Source: Pseudomonas sp. JM0905a
GTDB taxonomy: Bacteria > Pseudomonadota > Gammaproteobacteria > Pseudomonadales > Pseudomonadaceae
Assembly (NCBI RefSeq): GCF_014700075.1
Contig: NZ_JACXBU010000002.1
Span: 558,001-622,000 of the forward strand
DNA: 64,000 nt
Direction of reading: 5' to 3'
The number at the start of each line of letters is the position of its first letter. Positions within the stretch are counted from its first letter, which is position 1. The position numbers and the translations under genes are program-made. Of this stretch, positions 31,541-41,067 are shown piece by piece. The notes under the pieces are model-generated. The model made no database searches. It had not been told where the DNA came from and was given only the letters and a program-made list of their open reading frames with translations.

Positions 31541-31570
31541 AAAAGCCCCGCTTCGGCGGGGCTTTCTTTT
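31541..31570 (+). terminator. Rho-independent terminator of the xdh-guaD run
   Basis: A 10-bp stem (AAAGCCCCGC, 31542-31551, paired with 31556-31565) closed by a TTCG tetraloop and followed by a T-rich stretch ends transcription after guaD. Confidence 0.92.
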
Positions 31571-31583
31571 GGAGTTCCTGTAT

Positions 31584-31685
31584 GTGGAGGCGATTTCATT
31601 CGCTAAGGACCGCGCAGTGGTCCCCTCGATAGGTTGTGCCAATGGGCAGGCCTTCGGCCTGTTCAGCGAATGAATTCGCCCCCAC
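31584..31685. repeat. REP-type inverted repeat pair (REPIN-like)
   Basis: GTGGAGGCGATTTCATTCGCT at 31584-31604 and its near-complement AGCGAATGAATTCGCCCCCA at 31665-31684 face each other across a loop that contains a further small palindrome (CAGGCCTTCGGCCTG). Related motifs lie at 51023-51068 and 45049-45150. This is the layout of Pseudomonas extragenic palindromic elements. Confidence 0.65.
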
Positions 31686-31714
31686 AACCGCGTTGCCAGC
31701 CTCGACAGCCCAAA

Positions 31715-31745
31715 ACAAAAAGCCCCGCATTCGCGGGGCTTTTTA
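31715..31745. terminator. Bidirectional terminator
   Basis: GCCCCGC (31722-31728) and GCGGGGC (31733-31739) form a stem flanked by an A run on the left and a T run on the right. On the minus strand it ends the GntR gene at 31758. On the plus strand it backs up the guaD terminator. Confidence 0.88.
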
Positions 31746-31757
31746 CCTGGGTCTGAA

Positions 31758-32528
31758 TCAGACGTTGCGCGGCGTTGCGCGGCCCGGCTTCTTCTTGGTC
31801 TGCAGCAGGTGCGAGAACACCGCGTGCAGGTCGTCCGAGGCGCCGCCTTCGTCCAGGTTCAGCTTGTCGTCGATGTGATCCATGTGGTGCATCATCAGCA
31901 TCACCGCGCGCTCAGCGTCGCGGGACTCGATGGCGTCGATCAGGCGATTGTGCTCATCGAAAGAACAGTGTGAGCGGCTGCCGCTCTCGTACTGGGCGAT
32001 GATGAGGGAGGTCTGCGACACCAGGCTGCGCTGGAAGCTCACCAGCGGGGCGTTCTTCGCCGCTTCGGCCAGCTTCAGGTGGAACTCGCCGGAAAGACGG
32101 ATGCCGGCGCCACGGTCGCCACGGGAGAAGCAGGCCTGCTCTTCAAGGACCATCTGCCGCAGTTCCTGCAGCTGCTCGGCGGTGGCGTGCTCGACCGCCA
32201 GCTCGGTGATGGCACGTTCCACCAGTCGGCGCGCGTAGAAGATCTGCCGGGCTTCCTCGACACTGGGGCTGGCCACCACGGCACCACGATTGGGTCGCAA
32301 CAGCACCACGCCTTCATGGGCAAGGCGCGACAGGGCGCGGCGGATGATGGTGCGGCTGACGCCGAAAATCTCACCCAGGGCCTCTTCGCTCAGCTTGGTA
32401 CCGGGAGCGAGGCGCTGCTCGAGAATCGCATCGAAAATGTGCGCGTAGACGACGTCGTCCTGAGTGCCGCTGCGGGTGCTTTTGGCGGTGCGCGGCTGCT
32501 TCTTGAGTGGCTGCAACTGTTCGTTCAT
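31758..32528 (-). CDS. GntR-family regulator (FCD domain), likely purine-catabolism regulator
   Basis: A 256-residue regulator with an N-terminal extension (1-25, basic), a winged helix (about 26-95, F-G-V-S-R-T-I-I-R-R-A-L-S-R-L) and an FCD domain (about 100-240). The FCD domain carries the metal/ligand-site pattern D/E-F-H near 148-150 and H-x-x-x-I near 194-198. It is divergent from a purine permease and lies between guaD and that permease. A class A operator (TTGTACACAA) stands 109 bp before its start, and seven more are spread over purine-gene control regions. I infer it binds them, with autoregulation. The other GntR protein of the window is the main alternative. Confidence 0.88.
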   Translation of the reverse strand: MNEQLQPLKKQPRTAKSTRSGTQDDVVYAHIFDAILEQRLAPGTKLSEEALGEIFGVSRTIIRRALSRLAHEGVVLLRPNRGAVVASPSVEEARQIFYARRLVERAITELAVEHATAEQLQELRQMVLEEQACFSRGDRGAGIRLSGEFHLKLAEAAKNAPLVSFQRSLVSQTSLIIAQYESGSRSHCSFDEHNRLIDAIESRDAERAVMLMMHHMDHIDDKLNLDEGGASDDLHAVFSHLLQTKKKPGRATPRNV

Positions 32529-32636
32529 GGGTGCTCGCGTAAAGGGAGTCGGCGGTCTTCCAGGGCCCTTTTTGCCCCTTTTCGCCGGGCTGAGCAGGTG
32601 GGTCAGCGAGGGAAATCAGGGAAAAAGCGAGTGATA

Positions 32637-32646
32637 TTGTACACAA
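32637..32646. promoter_or_regulatory. Class A operator upstream of the GntR gene
   Basis: TTGTACACAA, one base away from the palindromic core TTGTATACAA. It overlaps a -10-like TACAAT on the minus strand, upstream of the GntR gene at 31758-32528, so it would allow autoregulation. Its pattern fits the FadR-branch GntR consensus (t-n-GT ... AC-n-a). Confidence 0.6.
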
Positions 32647-32926
32647 TCATCCCTCCTTGAACAGTTTCGCAGCAGCTCCAACCTCATTCCTGACCGGTTG
32701 CACAGGTTTTTCCAGCAGGTTCCAACCAACTCGCTTCGAACGAGGGTTGAAGCGACAAACCTGCGGATTTCCCTACATTTTTTTGTCATAAGCGCGGCTG
32801 GCGCAGTGCCATTTCGTGCTTTCGCTCCCCTTCCTCCACACCACTCCTTTTTTGAGCTAATTCCATAAGCAATTGTTTTTTAACGACTTTATTAATTCGT
32901 TAGGCTGCAAATTGTCGCAGCCAAAT

Positions 32927-32942
32927 CTAACCACGTGGTCAG
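32927..32942. promoter_or_regulatory. Class B (RutR-like) operator upstream of the purine permease
   Basis: CTAACC-ACGT-GGTCAG matches the class B pattern yTGACC-N4-GGTCAG with one mismatch. It lies about 45 bp upstream of the permease -35 box, an activator-like distance. Confidence 0.5.
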
Positions 32943-32985
32943 CTTTCATTGATTGGTTCGTTTTTTCGAACATTGAAAACATTAT

Positions 32986-33013
32986 TTGTTTTTTTTGTAT
33001 ACAAAGGCATAAT
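32986..33013 (+). promoter_or_regulatory. Purine permease promoter with embedded class A operator
   Basis: A -35-like TTGTTT (32986-32991) and a -10-like CATAAT (33008-33013) are 16 bp apart. The perfect class A palindrome TTGTATACAA occupies 32995-33004, inside the spacer. A bound protein would occlude the promoter. Confidence 0.55.
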
Positions 33014-33027
33014 CGCGCCGTGACTTC

Positions 33028-33043
33028 CTGACTCTGCGGTCAA
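33028..33043. promoter_or_regulatory. Second class B operator at the purine permease promoter
   Basis: CTGACT-CTGC-GGTCAA has one mismatch in the left arm and a variant last base. It starts about 15 bp after the -10 box, near or just past the predicted transcription start. Confidence 0.45.
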
Positions 33044-33145
33044 GTATTCAGGCAAGTGCACCACTCACGCCATCCGCCTCAGTCAGTCCGGAGCCAGCTC
33101 CCGGCTCTGGGTGAACAAAACAAAAGAGATGAGGAGTACCACGCT

Positions 33146-34495
33146 GTGGAAAGCATCAAACAACAAGAACAAGGAACGTACGTCGCTACACCGCCCGCCC
33201 AGGGCCTGCTTGAACGTCTCTTCAAGCTCAGCCTGCACGGCACCACCGTGAAGACTGAACTGGCTGCAGGCCTGACCACCTTCATCACCATGGCCTACAT
33301 CATTTTCGTCAACCCGAACATCATGGCCGATGCCGGGATCGATCATGGCGCAGCCTTCGTTGCCACCTGCCTTGCCGCAGCCTTCGGCTGCCTCCTCATG
33401 GGCCTCTACGCCAACTGGCCGGTAGGCCTTGCTCCGGGCATGGGCCTGAACGCCTTCTTTACCTACACCGTGGTCAACACCATGGGCTACAGCTGGCAGA
33501 TCGCGCTTGGCGCGGTGTTCCTCTCCGGCGTGCTGTTCATGATCCTGACCTTCTCGCGAATCCGTGAATGGTTGCTCAACAGCATCCCGAGCAGCCTGCG
33601 CTTCGCGATGGGCGCGGGTGTGGGCCTGTTCCTCGGGCTGATCGGCCTGAAGACCGCCGGCATCGTGGTTGCCCACCCGGCCACCCTGGTGCACATCGGT
33701 GACCTGACCTCCCCCGGCCCGCTGCTGGCTGCCATCTGCTTCCTGATGATCGCGGTACTGGAATACCGCCGAATCTTCGGCGGCATCCTGATCAGCATCC
33801 TCACCGTGACCCTGATCGGTGTTGGCCTGGGCATCGTCAAGTTCGGCGGCGTGTTCTCCATGCCCCCGAGTCTGGCGCCGACCTTCATGGCCATGGACAT
33901 CACCGGCGCATTCAACGTGACCATGGTGAGCGTGATCCTTGCGTTCCTCTTCGTGCACATGTTCGACACCGCCGGCACCCTGATGGGCGTGGCCCAGCGT
34001 GCCAACCTGGTGCAGGAAGACGGTCGTATCGAGAACCTGTCCCGCGCCATGAAAGCGGACAGCGCCTCCAGCGTGTTCGGTGGCGTGCTCGGCGTACCGC
34101 CGGTCACCAGCTACGTAGAAAGTGCTGCGGGCGTTGCTGCCGGCGGCCGCACCGGCCTGACCGCAGTGACCGTGGGCATCCTGTTCATCGCCGCGATGTT
34201 CTTCGCCCCGCTGGCCGGCATGATCCCCGCCTACGCCACCGCCGGCGCACTGATCTATGTTGCGATGCTGATGATGGGCGGCATGGCCCACATCGACTGG
34301 AAGGAACACACCGAAACCATCCCGGCCATCGTGACCGTCATCATGATGCCGCTGACCTTCTCGGTCGCCGACGGTATCGCCCTGGGCTTCGTGACCTACG
34401 TCGCCATGAAGGCCTTCACCGGCAAGTGGAAGGAAGTCTCGGTGAGCCTGTACGCCCTCTGCGCCATCTTCGTGGCCAAGTTCATCTTCCTGTAA
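33146..34495 (+). CDS. NCS2 purine permease (AzgA type)
   Basis: A 449-residue inner-membrane transporter with about 12-14 membrane helices, of the AzgA-like branch that imports adenine, guanine or hypoxanthine. Typical motifs are A-G-L-T-T-F-I-T-M-A-Y-I-I-F-V-N-P (about 32-48), G-M-G-L-N-A-F-F near 94, F-D-T-A-G-T-L near 272 and P-V-T-S-Y-V-E-S-A-A-G near 319. The start is the GTG at 33146, 9 bp after GAGGAG; the frame stays open upstream but without a ribosome-binding site. Class A and B operators stand in its promoter. Confidence 0.93.
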   Translation: MESIKQQEQGTYVATPPAQGLLERLFKLSLHGTTVKTELAAGLTTFITMAYIIFVNPNIMADAGIDHGAAFVATCLAAAFGCLLMGLYANWPVGLAPGMGLNAFFTYTVVNTMGYSWQIALGAVFLSGVLFMILTFSRIREWLLNSIPSSLRFAMGAGVGLFLGLIGLKTAGIVVAHPATLVHIGDLTSPGPLLAAICFLMIAVLEYRRIFGGILISILTVTLIGVGLGIVKFGGVFSMPPSLAPTFMAMDITGAFNVTMVSVILAFLFVHMFDTAGTLMGVAQRANLVQEDGRIENLSRAMKADSASSVFGGVLGVPPVTSYVESAAGVAAGGRTGLTAVTVGILFIAAMFFAPLAGMIPAYATAGALIYVAMLMMGGMAHIDWKEHTETIPAIVTVIMMPLTFSVADGIALGFVTYVAMKAFTGKWKEVSVSLYALCAIFVAKFIFL

Positions 34496-34515
34496 TCGCA
34501 GATAGCGCTTCACCG

Positions 34516-34544
34516 GGCCCTGTCGCTTTGCGCCAGGGCCTTTT
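34516..34544 (+). terminator. Terminator of the purine permease gene
   Basis: GGCCCTG (34516-34522) pairs with CAGGGCC (34534-34540) and is followed by TTTTC. Confidence 0.85.
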
Positions 34545-36018
<1,474 letters not shown>

Positions 36019-36057
36019 CCACCCGGCCCAGCGCATCGGCCAACGGGAGGTGCCCCC

Positions 36058-36705
36058 ATGAACGCCCTGCGGCATGCCTGGAATCATTTCGAGGAAGGCC
36101 TCATCGCGTTCCTCCTTGCCGCGATGACCCTGGTGACGTTCGCCTACGTCGTCGTCAATAACCTCTACACGGTCTTCTACAACCTTGCAGATCGCTGGCC
36201 CGGCGCCAGCGCCCCCCTCTTCGCCATCGGCGACAGCATCATGAGTGCGGCCCAGGCCATGACCTGGAGCACCTCGCTGACCAAGGCCCTGTTCGCCTGG
36301 CTGATATTCTTCGGCCTCGCCTACGGCGTGCGCGTCGCGGGGCACATAGGCGTGGACACCCTGGTCAGGCTCACCCCGCGCCCGGCACAGCGAGTCCTCG
36401 GCATCATCGCCTGCAGCTGCTGCCTGGGTTATGCAGGATTGATGGCCGGCGCCAGCTTCGAGTGGATGCAGACGCTGATCGTCGCTGGCATCGGTGCGGA
36501 GGACCTGGGCCACTATGGCATCCAGCAATGGCACATCGGCCTGATCGTGCCGCTGGGCTTCACTCTCGTGTTGTTCCGCTATGCGGGGATCTTCGTGCGA
36601 ATCCTGCGACGCCGCCAGATAGGCCTGAACCTCGCCGACGAAACCGCCGAAGCCCTCAAGCTGGCCGAGCACGACGAACGTGCGCCTGAGGAAGAACGGC
36701 CATGA
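36058..36705 (+). CDS. dctQ: TRAP transporter small permease (DctQ family)
   Basis: A 215-residue four-helix membrane subunit of the sodium-driven TRAP transporter. Helices lie near 18-40, 75-100, 112-135 and 155-180. GGGAGGTG precedes the ATG. The stop overlaps the dctM start as ATGA, so the two permease subunits are translationally coupled. Confidence 0.9.
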   Translation: MNALRHAWNHFEEGLIAFLLAAMTLVTFAYVVVNNLYTVFYNLADRWPGASAPLFAIGDSIMSAAQAMTWSTSLTKALFAWLIFFGLAYGVRVAGHIGVDTLVRLTPRPAQRVLGIIACSCCLGYAGLMAGASFEWMQTLIVAGIGAEDLGHYGIQQWHIGLIVPLGFTLVLFRYAGIFVRILRRRQIGLNLADETAEALKLAEHDERAPEEERP

Positions 36706-37985
36706 CCATCCTCTTCCTCTTCTTACTGTTGTTTCTGCTGCTATTTATCGGCGTCCCCATAGCGATCTCCCTGGGACTTTCTGGCGCACTGACCATCATC
36801 CTGTTCAGTCCGGACTCGGTGCGCTCACTGGCCATCAAGCTGTTCGAGACGTCCGAGCACTACACCCTGCTGGCGATTCCGTTCTTCCTTCTGGCGGGCG
36901 CCTTCATGACATCCGGTGGCGTTGCGCGGCGCCTGATCGACTTCGCCAATGCCTGCGTCGGCCACATTCGCGGCGGTCTGGCGATAGCCGCGGTATTGGC
37001 CTGCATGCTGTTCGCCGCGCTTTCAGGGTCTTCACCAGCCACCGTCGCGGCGGTGGGTTCCATAGCCATCGCCGGTATGGTGCGTTCGGGATACCCGCCG
37101 GCCTTTGGTGCCGGCATCATCTGCAACGCCGGCACGCTGGGCATACTGATCCCGCCGTCGATCGTCATGGTGGTCTATGCCGCCGCCACCGAAACCTCCG
37201 TCGGCAAGCTGTTCGTTGCCGGCGTGGTGCCAGGCATCCTGCTCGGCACCACGTTGATGATCGCGATCTACATCGTCGCCATCCGAAAGAACCTGCCCGC
37301 CTTGCCCCGCGCGAGCCTGCGCGAATGGCTGAACGCCGGGCGCAAGGCGCTCTGGGGGCTGCTGCTGATGCTGATCATCCTGGGCGGCATCTATACCGGG
37401 ATGTTCACCCCCACCGAGGCCGCGGCGGTTGCAGCCGTCTATGCCGCCTTCATCGCCCTGTTCGTCTACAAGGACATGAAGCTGAGGGAGACGCCCAAGG
37501 TGCTGCTGGAGTCCGGCAAGCTCTCGATCATGCTGATGTTCATCATCGCCAACGCCATGCTCTTCGCCCATGTGCTGACGACCGAGCAACTGCCGCAGCA
37601 GATCACCACCTGGGTGATAGACGCGGGCCTGTCGCCAATGATGTTCCTGTTGATGGTGAACCTGGTGCTGCTGGTGGCGGGAGCCTTCATGGAGCCGTCA
37701 GCGATCATCCTGATCCTGGCGCCCATCCTCTTCCCGATCGCGATCAGGCTGGGCATCGACCCTATCCACCTGGGCATCATCATGGTGGTGAACATGGAAA
37801 TCGGCCTGGTCACCCCGCCAGTCGGGCTCAACCTGTTCGTCACGTCGGCGATTAGCGGAATGCCCGTCACCGCCACCATCCGCGCAGCCATGCCCTGGTT
37901 GATGATCCTGTTGGCCTTCCTCTTCCTGGTCACTTATGTGCCCTGGATTTCCCTGGCTCTGCCGAATTGGCTTGGCATGAGCTGA
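36702..37985 (+). CDS. dctM: TRAP transporter large permease (DctM family)
   Basis: A 427-residue membrane protein with about 12 helices, the transport subunit of the TRAP system. Family motifs include G-S-S-P-A-T-V-A-A-V-G-S (about 109-120), I-P-P-S-I-V-M-V-V-Y near 151 and P-T-E-A-A-A-V-A-A-V-Y-A near 237. It completes dctPQM. Its location between a purine permease and hiuH is unusual, but nothing in the sequence ties its substrate to purines. Confidence 0.93.
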   Translation: MTILFLFLLLFLLLFIGVPIAISLGLSGALTIILFSPDSVRSLAIKLFETSEHYTLLAIPFFLLAGAFMTSGGVARRLIDFANACVGHIRGGLAIAAVLACMLFAALSGSSPATVAAVGSIAIAGMVRSGYPPAFGAGIICNAGTLGILIPPSIVMVVYAAATETSVGKLFVAGVVPGILLGTTLMIAIYIVAIRKNLPALPRASLREWLNAGRKALWGLLLMLIILGGIYTGMFTPTEAAAVAAVYAAFIALFVYKDMKLRETPKVLLESGKLSIMLMFIIANAMLFAHVLTTEQLPQQITTWVIDAGLSPMMFLLMVNLVLLVAGAFMEPSAIILILAPILFPIAIRLGIDPIHLGIIMVVNMEIGLVTPPVGLNLFVTSAISGMPVTATIRAAMPWLMILLAFLFLVTYVPWISLALPNWLGMS

Positions 37986-38063
37986 TCCGTAGCGTGATTT
38001 CCCGAGAAGCGCTACCGCCTGGCGTTGCGCCGGTTGTTTTCGACCCGGCACTTTTCTGCAGGC

Positions 38064-38092
38064 GAAAAAAAGGCCCGCAGTGTGGACGGGCC
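38064..38092 (-). terminator. Terminator of hiuH
   Basis: GGCCCG (38072-38077) and CGGGCC (38087-38092) form the stem. On the minus strand a seven-base T run follows, ending the hiuH transcript. It may also weakly stop dctPQM transcription. Confidence 0.82.
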
Positions 38093-38133
38093 GTAAAAGA
38101 CTCCAGTGAGTCGAGGGTAACGAGTATTCGGTA

Positions 38134-38487
38134 CTAGCTGCCGCGATAGGTGGAATAGCTGTAGGGGGAGATCAACAGCGGCACGTGGTAGTGATCCTGC
38201 TCGGCGGAGATGCCGAAGCGCAGCACAACCACATCGAGGAAAGCGGGTTCGGCGAGCTTCACGCCACGGGCGCGGTAGTAGTCGCCGGCGTGGAAGTGGA
38301 TCTGGTAGACGCCGCTCTGGTAGTCGGCACCTTGCAGCACGGGCGCATCGCAACGGCCGTCATCGTTGGTCGTGGCGGTGGCGACCAGCTCCAGGCCCGC
38401 GCCTTCTACGCGATAGAGCTCGATCTTGATATCACGGCCAGGGCAGCCGTGGGCGGCATCCAGTACATGCGTAGTCAAACGTCCCAT
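38134..38487 (-). CDS. hiuH: 5-hydroxyisourate hydrolase (transthyretin-like)
   Basis: A 117-residue enzyme that hydrolyses 5-hydroxyisourate, the product of urate oxidation, to OHCU. It begins M-G-R-L-T-T-H-V-L-D with the catalytic His7, contains the H-Y-H-V-P-L-L-I-S-P block and ends in the conserved Y-R-G-S. The ATG at 38487 matches family N-termini. It is divergent from puuE and faces two regulatory palindromes. Confidence 0.95.
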   Translation of the reverse strand: MGRLTTHVLDAAHGCPGRDIKIELYRVEGAGLELVATATTNDDGRCDAPVLQGADYQSGVYQIHFHAGDYYRARGVKLAEPAFLDVVVLRFGISAEQDHYHVPLLISPYSYSTYRGS

Positions 38488-38642
38488 TGCTCGCTGGGCG
38501 TCTACCAGGCCATTGCGTGGCCAAGGCAGGAACGCCACACCTCCTCTGCTTGTTCATATCGGTGTGTGGTTGGGGTCGAAGCCCCGGTACGGAGCGCAGA
38601 ATAACATGCGATCGACGAAATGTAAGACATAAACTCAAAAAA

Positions 38643-38652
38643 TTGTACACAA
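38643..38652. promoter_or_regulatory. Class A operator on the hiuH side
   Basis: TTGTACACAA, 156 bp upstream of the hiuH start. It is the same variant as the site upstream of the GntR gene. Confidence 0.55.
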
Positions 38653-38745
38653 TCTCCACACCATATACTGCCGAGCCTTTGCGACGACTGGCTCCACCAG
38701 GATTTACGTGCACCGGCCAGCCATTGGGCCTTCTGTGATGCAGAC

Positions 38746-38761
38746 CTGACCAGATGGGCAG
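38746..38761. promoter_or_regulatory. Class B (RutR-like) operator between hiuH and puuE
   Basis: CTGACC-AGAT-GGGCAG, one mismatch to yTGACC-N4-GGTCAG. It lies between the two class A sites and about 45 bp upstream of the puuE -35 box. Confidence 0.5.
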
Positions 38762-38805
38762 GTTCGTTGACCGAACGCGAAATGTCGAATCAGACAAAGA
38801 TTTGA

Positions 38806-38835
38806 TTTACAAAACGCATGACAGTTTGTATACAA
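38806..38835 (+). promoter_or_regulatory. puuE promoter overlapped by a class A operator
   Basis: A -35 TTTACA (38806-38811) and -10 TATACA (38829-38834) are 17 bp apart. The perfect palindrome TTGTATACAA (38826-38835) covers the -10 box, a repressor position. Confidence 0.65.
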
Positions 38836-38908
38836 TCACCTCATCCCCGGTCGCGCACCACTTTCCAGGCTGTCGCTGATCGCCCAACAGACAAGAAGGA
38901 AGACTGCA

Positions 38909-39838
38909 GTGAGCGCCGAGTACCCACGCGACCTGATCGGTTACGGCAACAATCCTCCCCACCCGCACTGGCCGGGTGAGTCCCGCATCGCCCTGTCCTT
39001 TGTCCTCAACTACGAGGAAGGTGGCGAGCGCAATGTGCTCCACGGCGACAAGGAATCCGAAGCCTTCCTGTCCGAGATGGTGGCCGCCCAGCCGCTGCAG
39101 GGCGTGCGCAACATGAGCATGGAATCCCTCTACGAGTACGGCAGCCGCGCAGGTGTCTGGCGCCTGCTGAACCTGTTCAAGCAGCACGACATTCCCCTGA
39201 CCATCTTCGCCGTCGCCATGGCCGCCCAGCGCCACCCGGACGTGATCCGCGCCATGGTCGAAGCCGGCCACGAGATCTGCAGCCACGGCTACCGCTGGAT
39301 CGACTACCAGTACATGGACGAGGCCCAGGAGCGCGAGCACATGCTCGAAGCCATCCGCATCCTCACCGAACTGACCGGCGAGCGCCCGGTGGGCTGGTAT
39401 ACCGGCCGTACCGGCCCGAACACCCGTCGCCTGGTGATGGAGGAAGGCGGCTTCCTCTACGACTCCGACACCTACGACGACGACCTGCCCTATTGGGACC
39501 CGGCCAGCACCGCTGAGAAGCCGCACCTGGTCATCCCTTACACCCTGGACACCAACGACATGCGTTTCACCCAGGTACAGGGTTTCAACAAGGGCGACGA
39601 CTTCTTCGAGTACCTCAAGGACGCCTTCGACGTGCTCTACGCGGAAGGCAGCGCCGGCGCGCCGAAGATGCTGTCCATCGGCATGCACTGCCGCCTGCTG
39701 GGCCGTCCGGCTCGCCTCGCCTCCCTGGCGCGCTTCATCGAGTACGTGAAGGGCCACGAGAAAGTCTGGTTCGCCCGCCGCGCCGACATCGCCCGCCACT
39801 GGCACGCCACCCACCCGTTCAAAGAGCAAGCCAAATGA
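38909..39838 (+). CDS. puuE: Allantoinase PuuE (polysaccharide-deacetylase type)
   Basis: A 309-residue metal-independent-type allantoinase that opens allantoin to allantoate. It belongs to the NodB/polysaccharide-deacetylase fold rather than the amidohydrolase allantoinases. Signature blocks are Y-P-R-D-L-I-G-Y-G near 5-13, H-G-Y-R-W-I-D-Y near 128-135 and Y-T-G-R-T-G-P-N-T-R-R near 167-177. The start is GTG, with AAGGAAGA just upstream. It overlaps uraD by 4 bp (ATGA). Confidence 0.94.
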   Translation: MSAEYPRDLIGYGNNPPHPHWPGESRIALSFVLNYEEGGERNVLHGDKESEAFLSEMVAAQPLQGVRNMSMESLYEYGSRAGVWRLLNLFKQHDIPLTIFAVAMAAQRHPDVIRAMVEAGHEICSHGYRWIDYQYMDEAQEREHMLEAIRILTELTGERPVGWYTGRTGPNTRRLVMEEGGFLYDSDTYDDDLPYWDPASTAEKPHLVIPYTLDTNDMRFTQVQGFNKGDDFFEYLKDAFDVLYAEGSAGAPKMLSIGMHCRLLGRPARLASLARFIEYVKGHEKVWFARRADIARHWHATHPFKEQAK

Positions 39839-40350
39839 GCCGCTTCCAGACCCTGACCCCGTCCACCCTGTCCCGCGAAGCCTTCGTCGAAGCATTCGCC
39901 GACATCTACGAGCACTCGCCCTGGGTTGCCGAGAAGGCCTTCGACCTGGGTCAAGACGACCGCATCGACGAAATCGACGGCCTGCACCAGCGCATGGCCG
40001 ACCTCTTGCTCAGTGCCAGCCATGAAGCCCAGCTGGCACTGATCAACGCTCACCCGGACCTGGCCGGCAAGGCAGCCGTCCGTGGCGAGCTGACCGAAGC
40101 CAGCACCAGCGAACAAGCCGGTGCCGGTATCCACGAATGCACGGCTGAAGAGTTCGCACGCTTCACCGAGCTGAACGACGCCTACAAGGCCAAGTTCGGG
40201 TTTCCTTTCATCATGGCGGTGAAAGGCAGCAACCGGCACCAGATCCTGGCGGCCTTCGAGGAGCGGATCCACAACTCTCCTGAAGTCGAGTTCTCCAGGG
40301 CGCTGGCCGAGATCAACAAGATCGCGCTGTTCCGTCTGCAGCAGATGTAA
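39835..40350 (+). CDS. uraD: OHCU decarboxylase
   Basis: A 171-residue enzyme that decarboxylates 2-oxo-4-hydroxy-4-carboxy-5-ureidoimidazoline to S-allantoin. The conserved N-A-H-P-D-L-A-G-K-A near 71-80 includes the catalytic histidine (His73), and S-T-S-E-Q-A-G-A-G follows near 93. It is coupled to puuE by an ATGA overlap. In P. aeruginosa, as I recall, allantoicase follows at this point; here the next gene is allA. Confidence 0.94.
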   Translation: MSRFQTLTPSTLSREAFVEAFADIYEHSPWVAEKAFDLGQDDRIDEIDGLHQRMADLLLSASHEAQLALINAHPDLAGKAAVRGELTEASTSEQAGAGIHECTAEEFARFTELNDAYKAKFGFPFIMAVKGSNRHQILAAFEERIHNSPEVEFSRALAEINKIALFRLQQM

Positions 40351-40461
40351 GCCGCAGTCGCACCGCTCCTATTCGAGACCGGGTGGGCAACGGCCCGCCC
40401 ATCGGCTCTCCACCTAATCGGAGAGCCACGGGGGAGGATGGAAATACCGCCCTCTCCACCA

Positions 40462-40490
40462 GCCCCTCCCCCTCGCGGGATGGGAACCAG
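40462..40490 (+). repeat. GC-rich spacer repeat upstream of allA
   Basis: The core GCCCCTCCCCCTCGCGGGAT and the following GGGAACCAG are shared with the spacer before hyi, and the core also with the spacer before guaD. The rest of the 161-bp uraD-allA gap is GC-rich and non-coding. Confidence 0.45.
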
Positions 40491-40511
40491 CAACGAACAA
40501 GTAGAACAGCC

Positions 40512-41015
40512 ATGCGAACCCTGAAGATCGAGCCCCTGACCAAAGAAGCCTTCGCCCCCTTCGGAGATGTGATCGAAACCGACGGCAGCGAGTACTTCAT
40601 GATCAACAACGGCTCCACCCGCCGTTATCACAAGCTGGCCACGGTCGAGACCGCCCAGCCCGACGACAAGGCAATCATCAGCATCTTCAGCGCCGAATCC
40701 CTCGAGATGCCTTTGCGCATCCGCATGCTGGAACGACATCCGCAGGGCAGCCAGGCTTTCATTCCGCTGCTCGGCAACTCCTTTCTGGTCGTGGTCGCGC
40801 CAATTGGCGATGTACCTGTACCGGGCTTGGTCCGTGCCTTCCTCTCCAATGGCAGGCAGGGCGTTAATTACCATCGCGGCGTCTGGCACCACCCGGTGCT
40901 GACGATCGAAAAGCGGGATGACTTCCTGGTGGTTGATCGCAGTGGTTCTGGCAACAACTGCGACGAGCATTACTTCACTGAGGACGAGCAACTGCTCCTC
41001 GACCCCCACCACTAA
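40512..41015 (+). CDS. allA: Ureidoglycolate lyase
   Basis: A 167-residue cupin-like enzyme splitting ureidoglycolate into glyoxylate and urea. It begins M-R-T-L-K-I-E-P-L-T-K-E-A-F and contains F-I-P-L near 79-82 and the conserved Y-H-R-G-V-W-H-H-P near 119-127. Its substrate normally comes from allantoicase, which is not encoded in the window. The ribosome-binding site is poor. Confidence 0.93.
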   Translation: MRTLKIEPLTKEAFAPFGDVIETDGSEYFMINNGSTRRYHKLATVETAQPDDKAIISIFSAESLEMPLRIRMLERHPQGSQAFIPLLGNSFLVVVAPIGDVPVPGLVRAFLSNGRQGVNYHRGVWHHPVLTIEKRDDFLVVDRSGSGNNCDEHYFTEDEQLLLDPHH

Positions 41016-41067
41016 TAAGAGAAGCCCAACGATCGGCGTGCCGGTCGGCGGGAAAGAGGTAACAACT

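Larger units (their letters stand above)
38488..38908. promoter_or_regulatory. hiuH-puuE divergent control region
   Basis: This 421-bp region holds two class A operators (38643-38652, 38826-38835), one class B operator (38746-38761) and the puuE promoter. No coding sequence was recognised. Confidence 0.6.

Noticed and set aside
32590-32608. GCTGA ... TCAGC palindrome upstream of the GntR gene as a further class B site
   Set aside because: The arm spacing is 5 rather than 4 bp and the left arm reads CTGAGC, so it does not fit the pattern of the other six.
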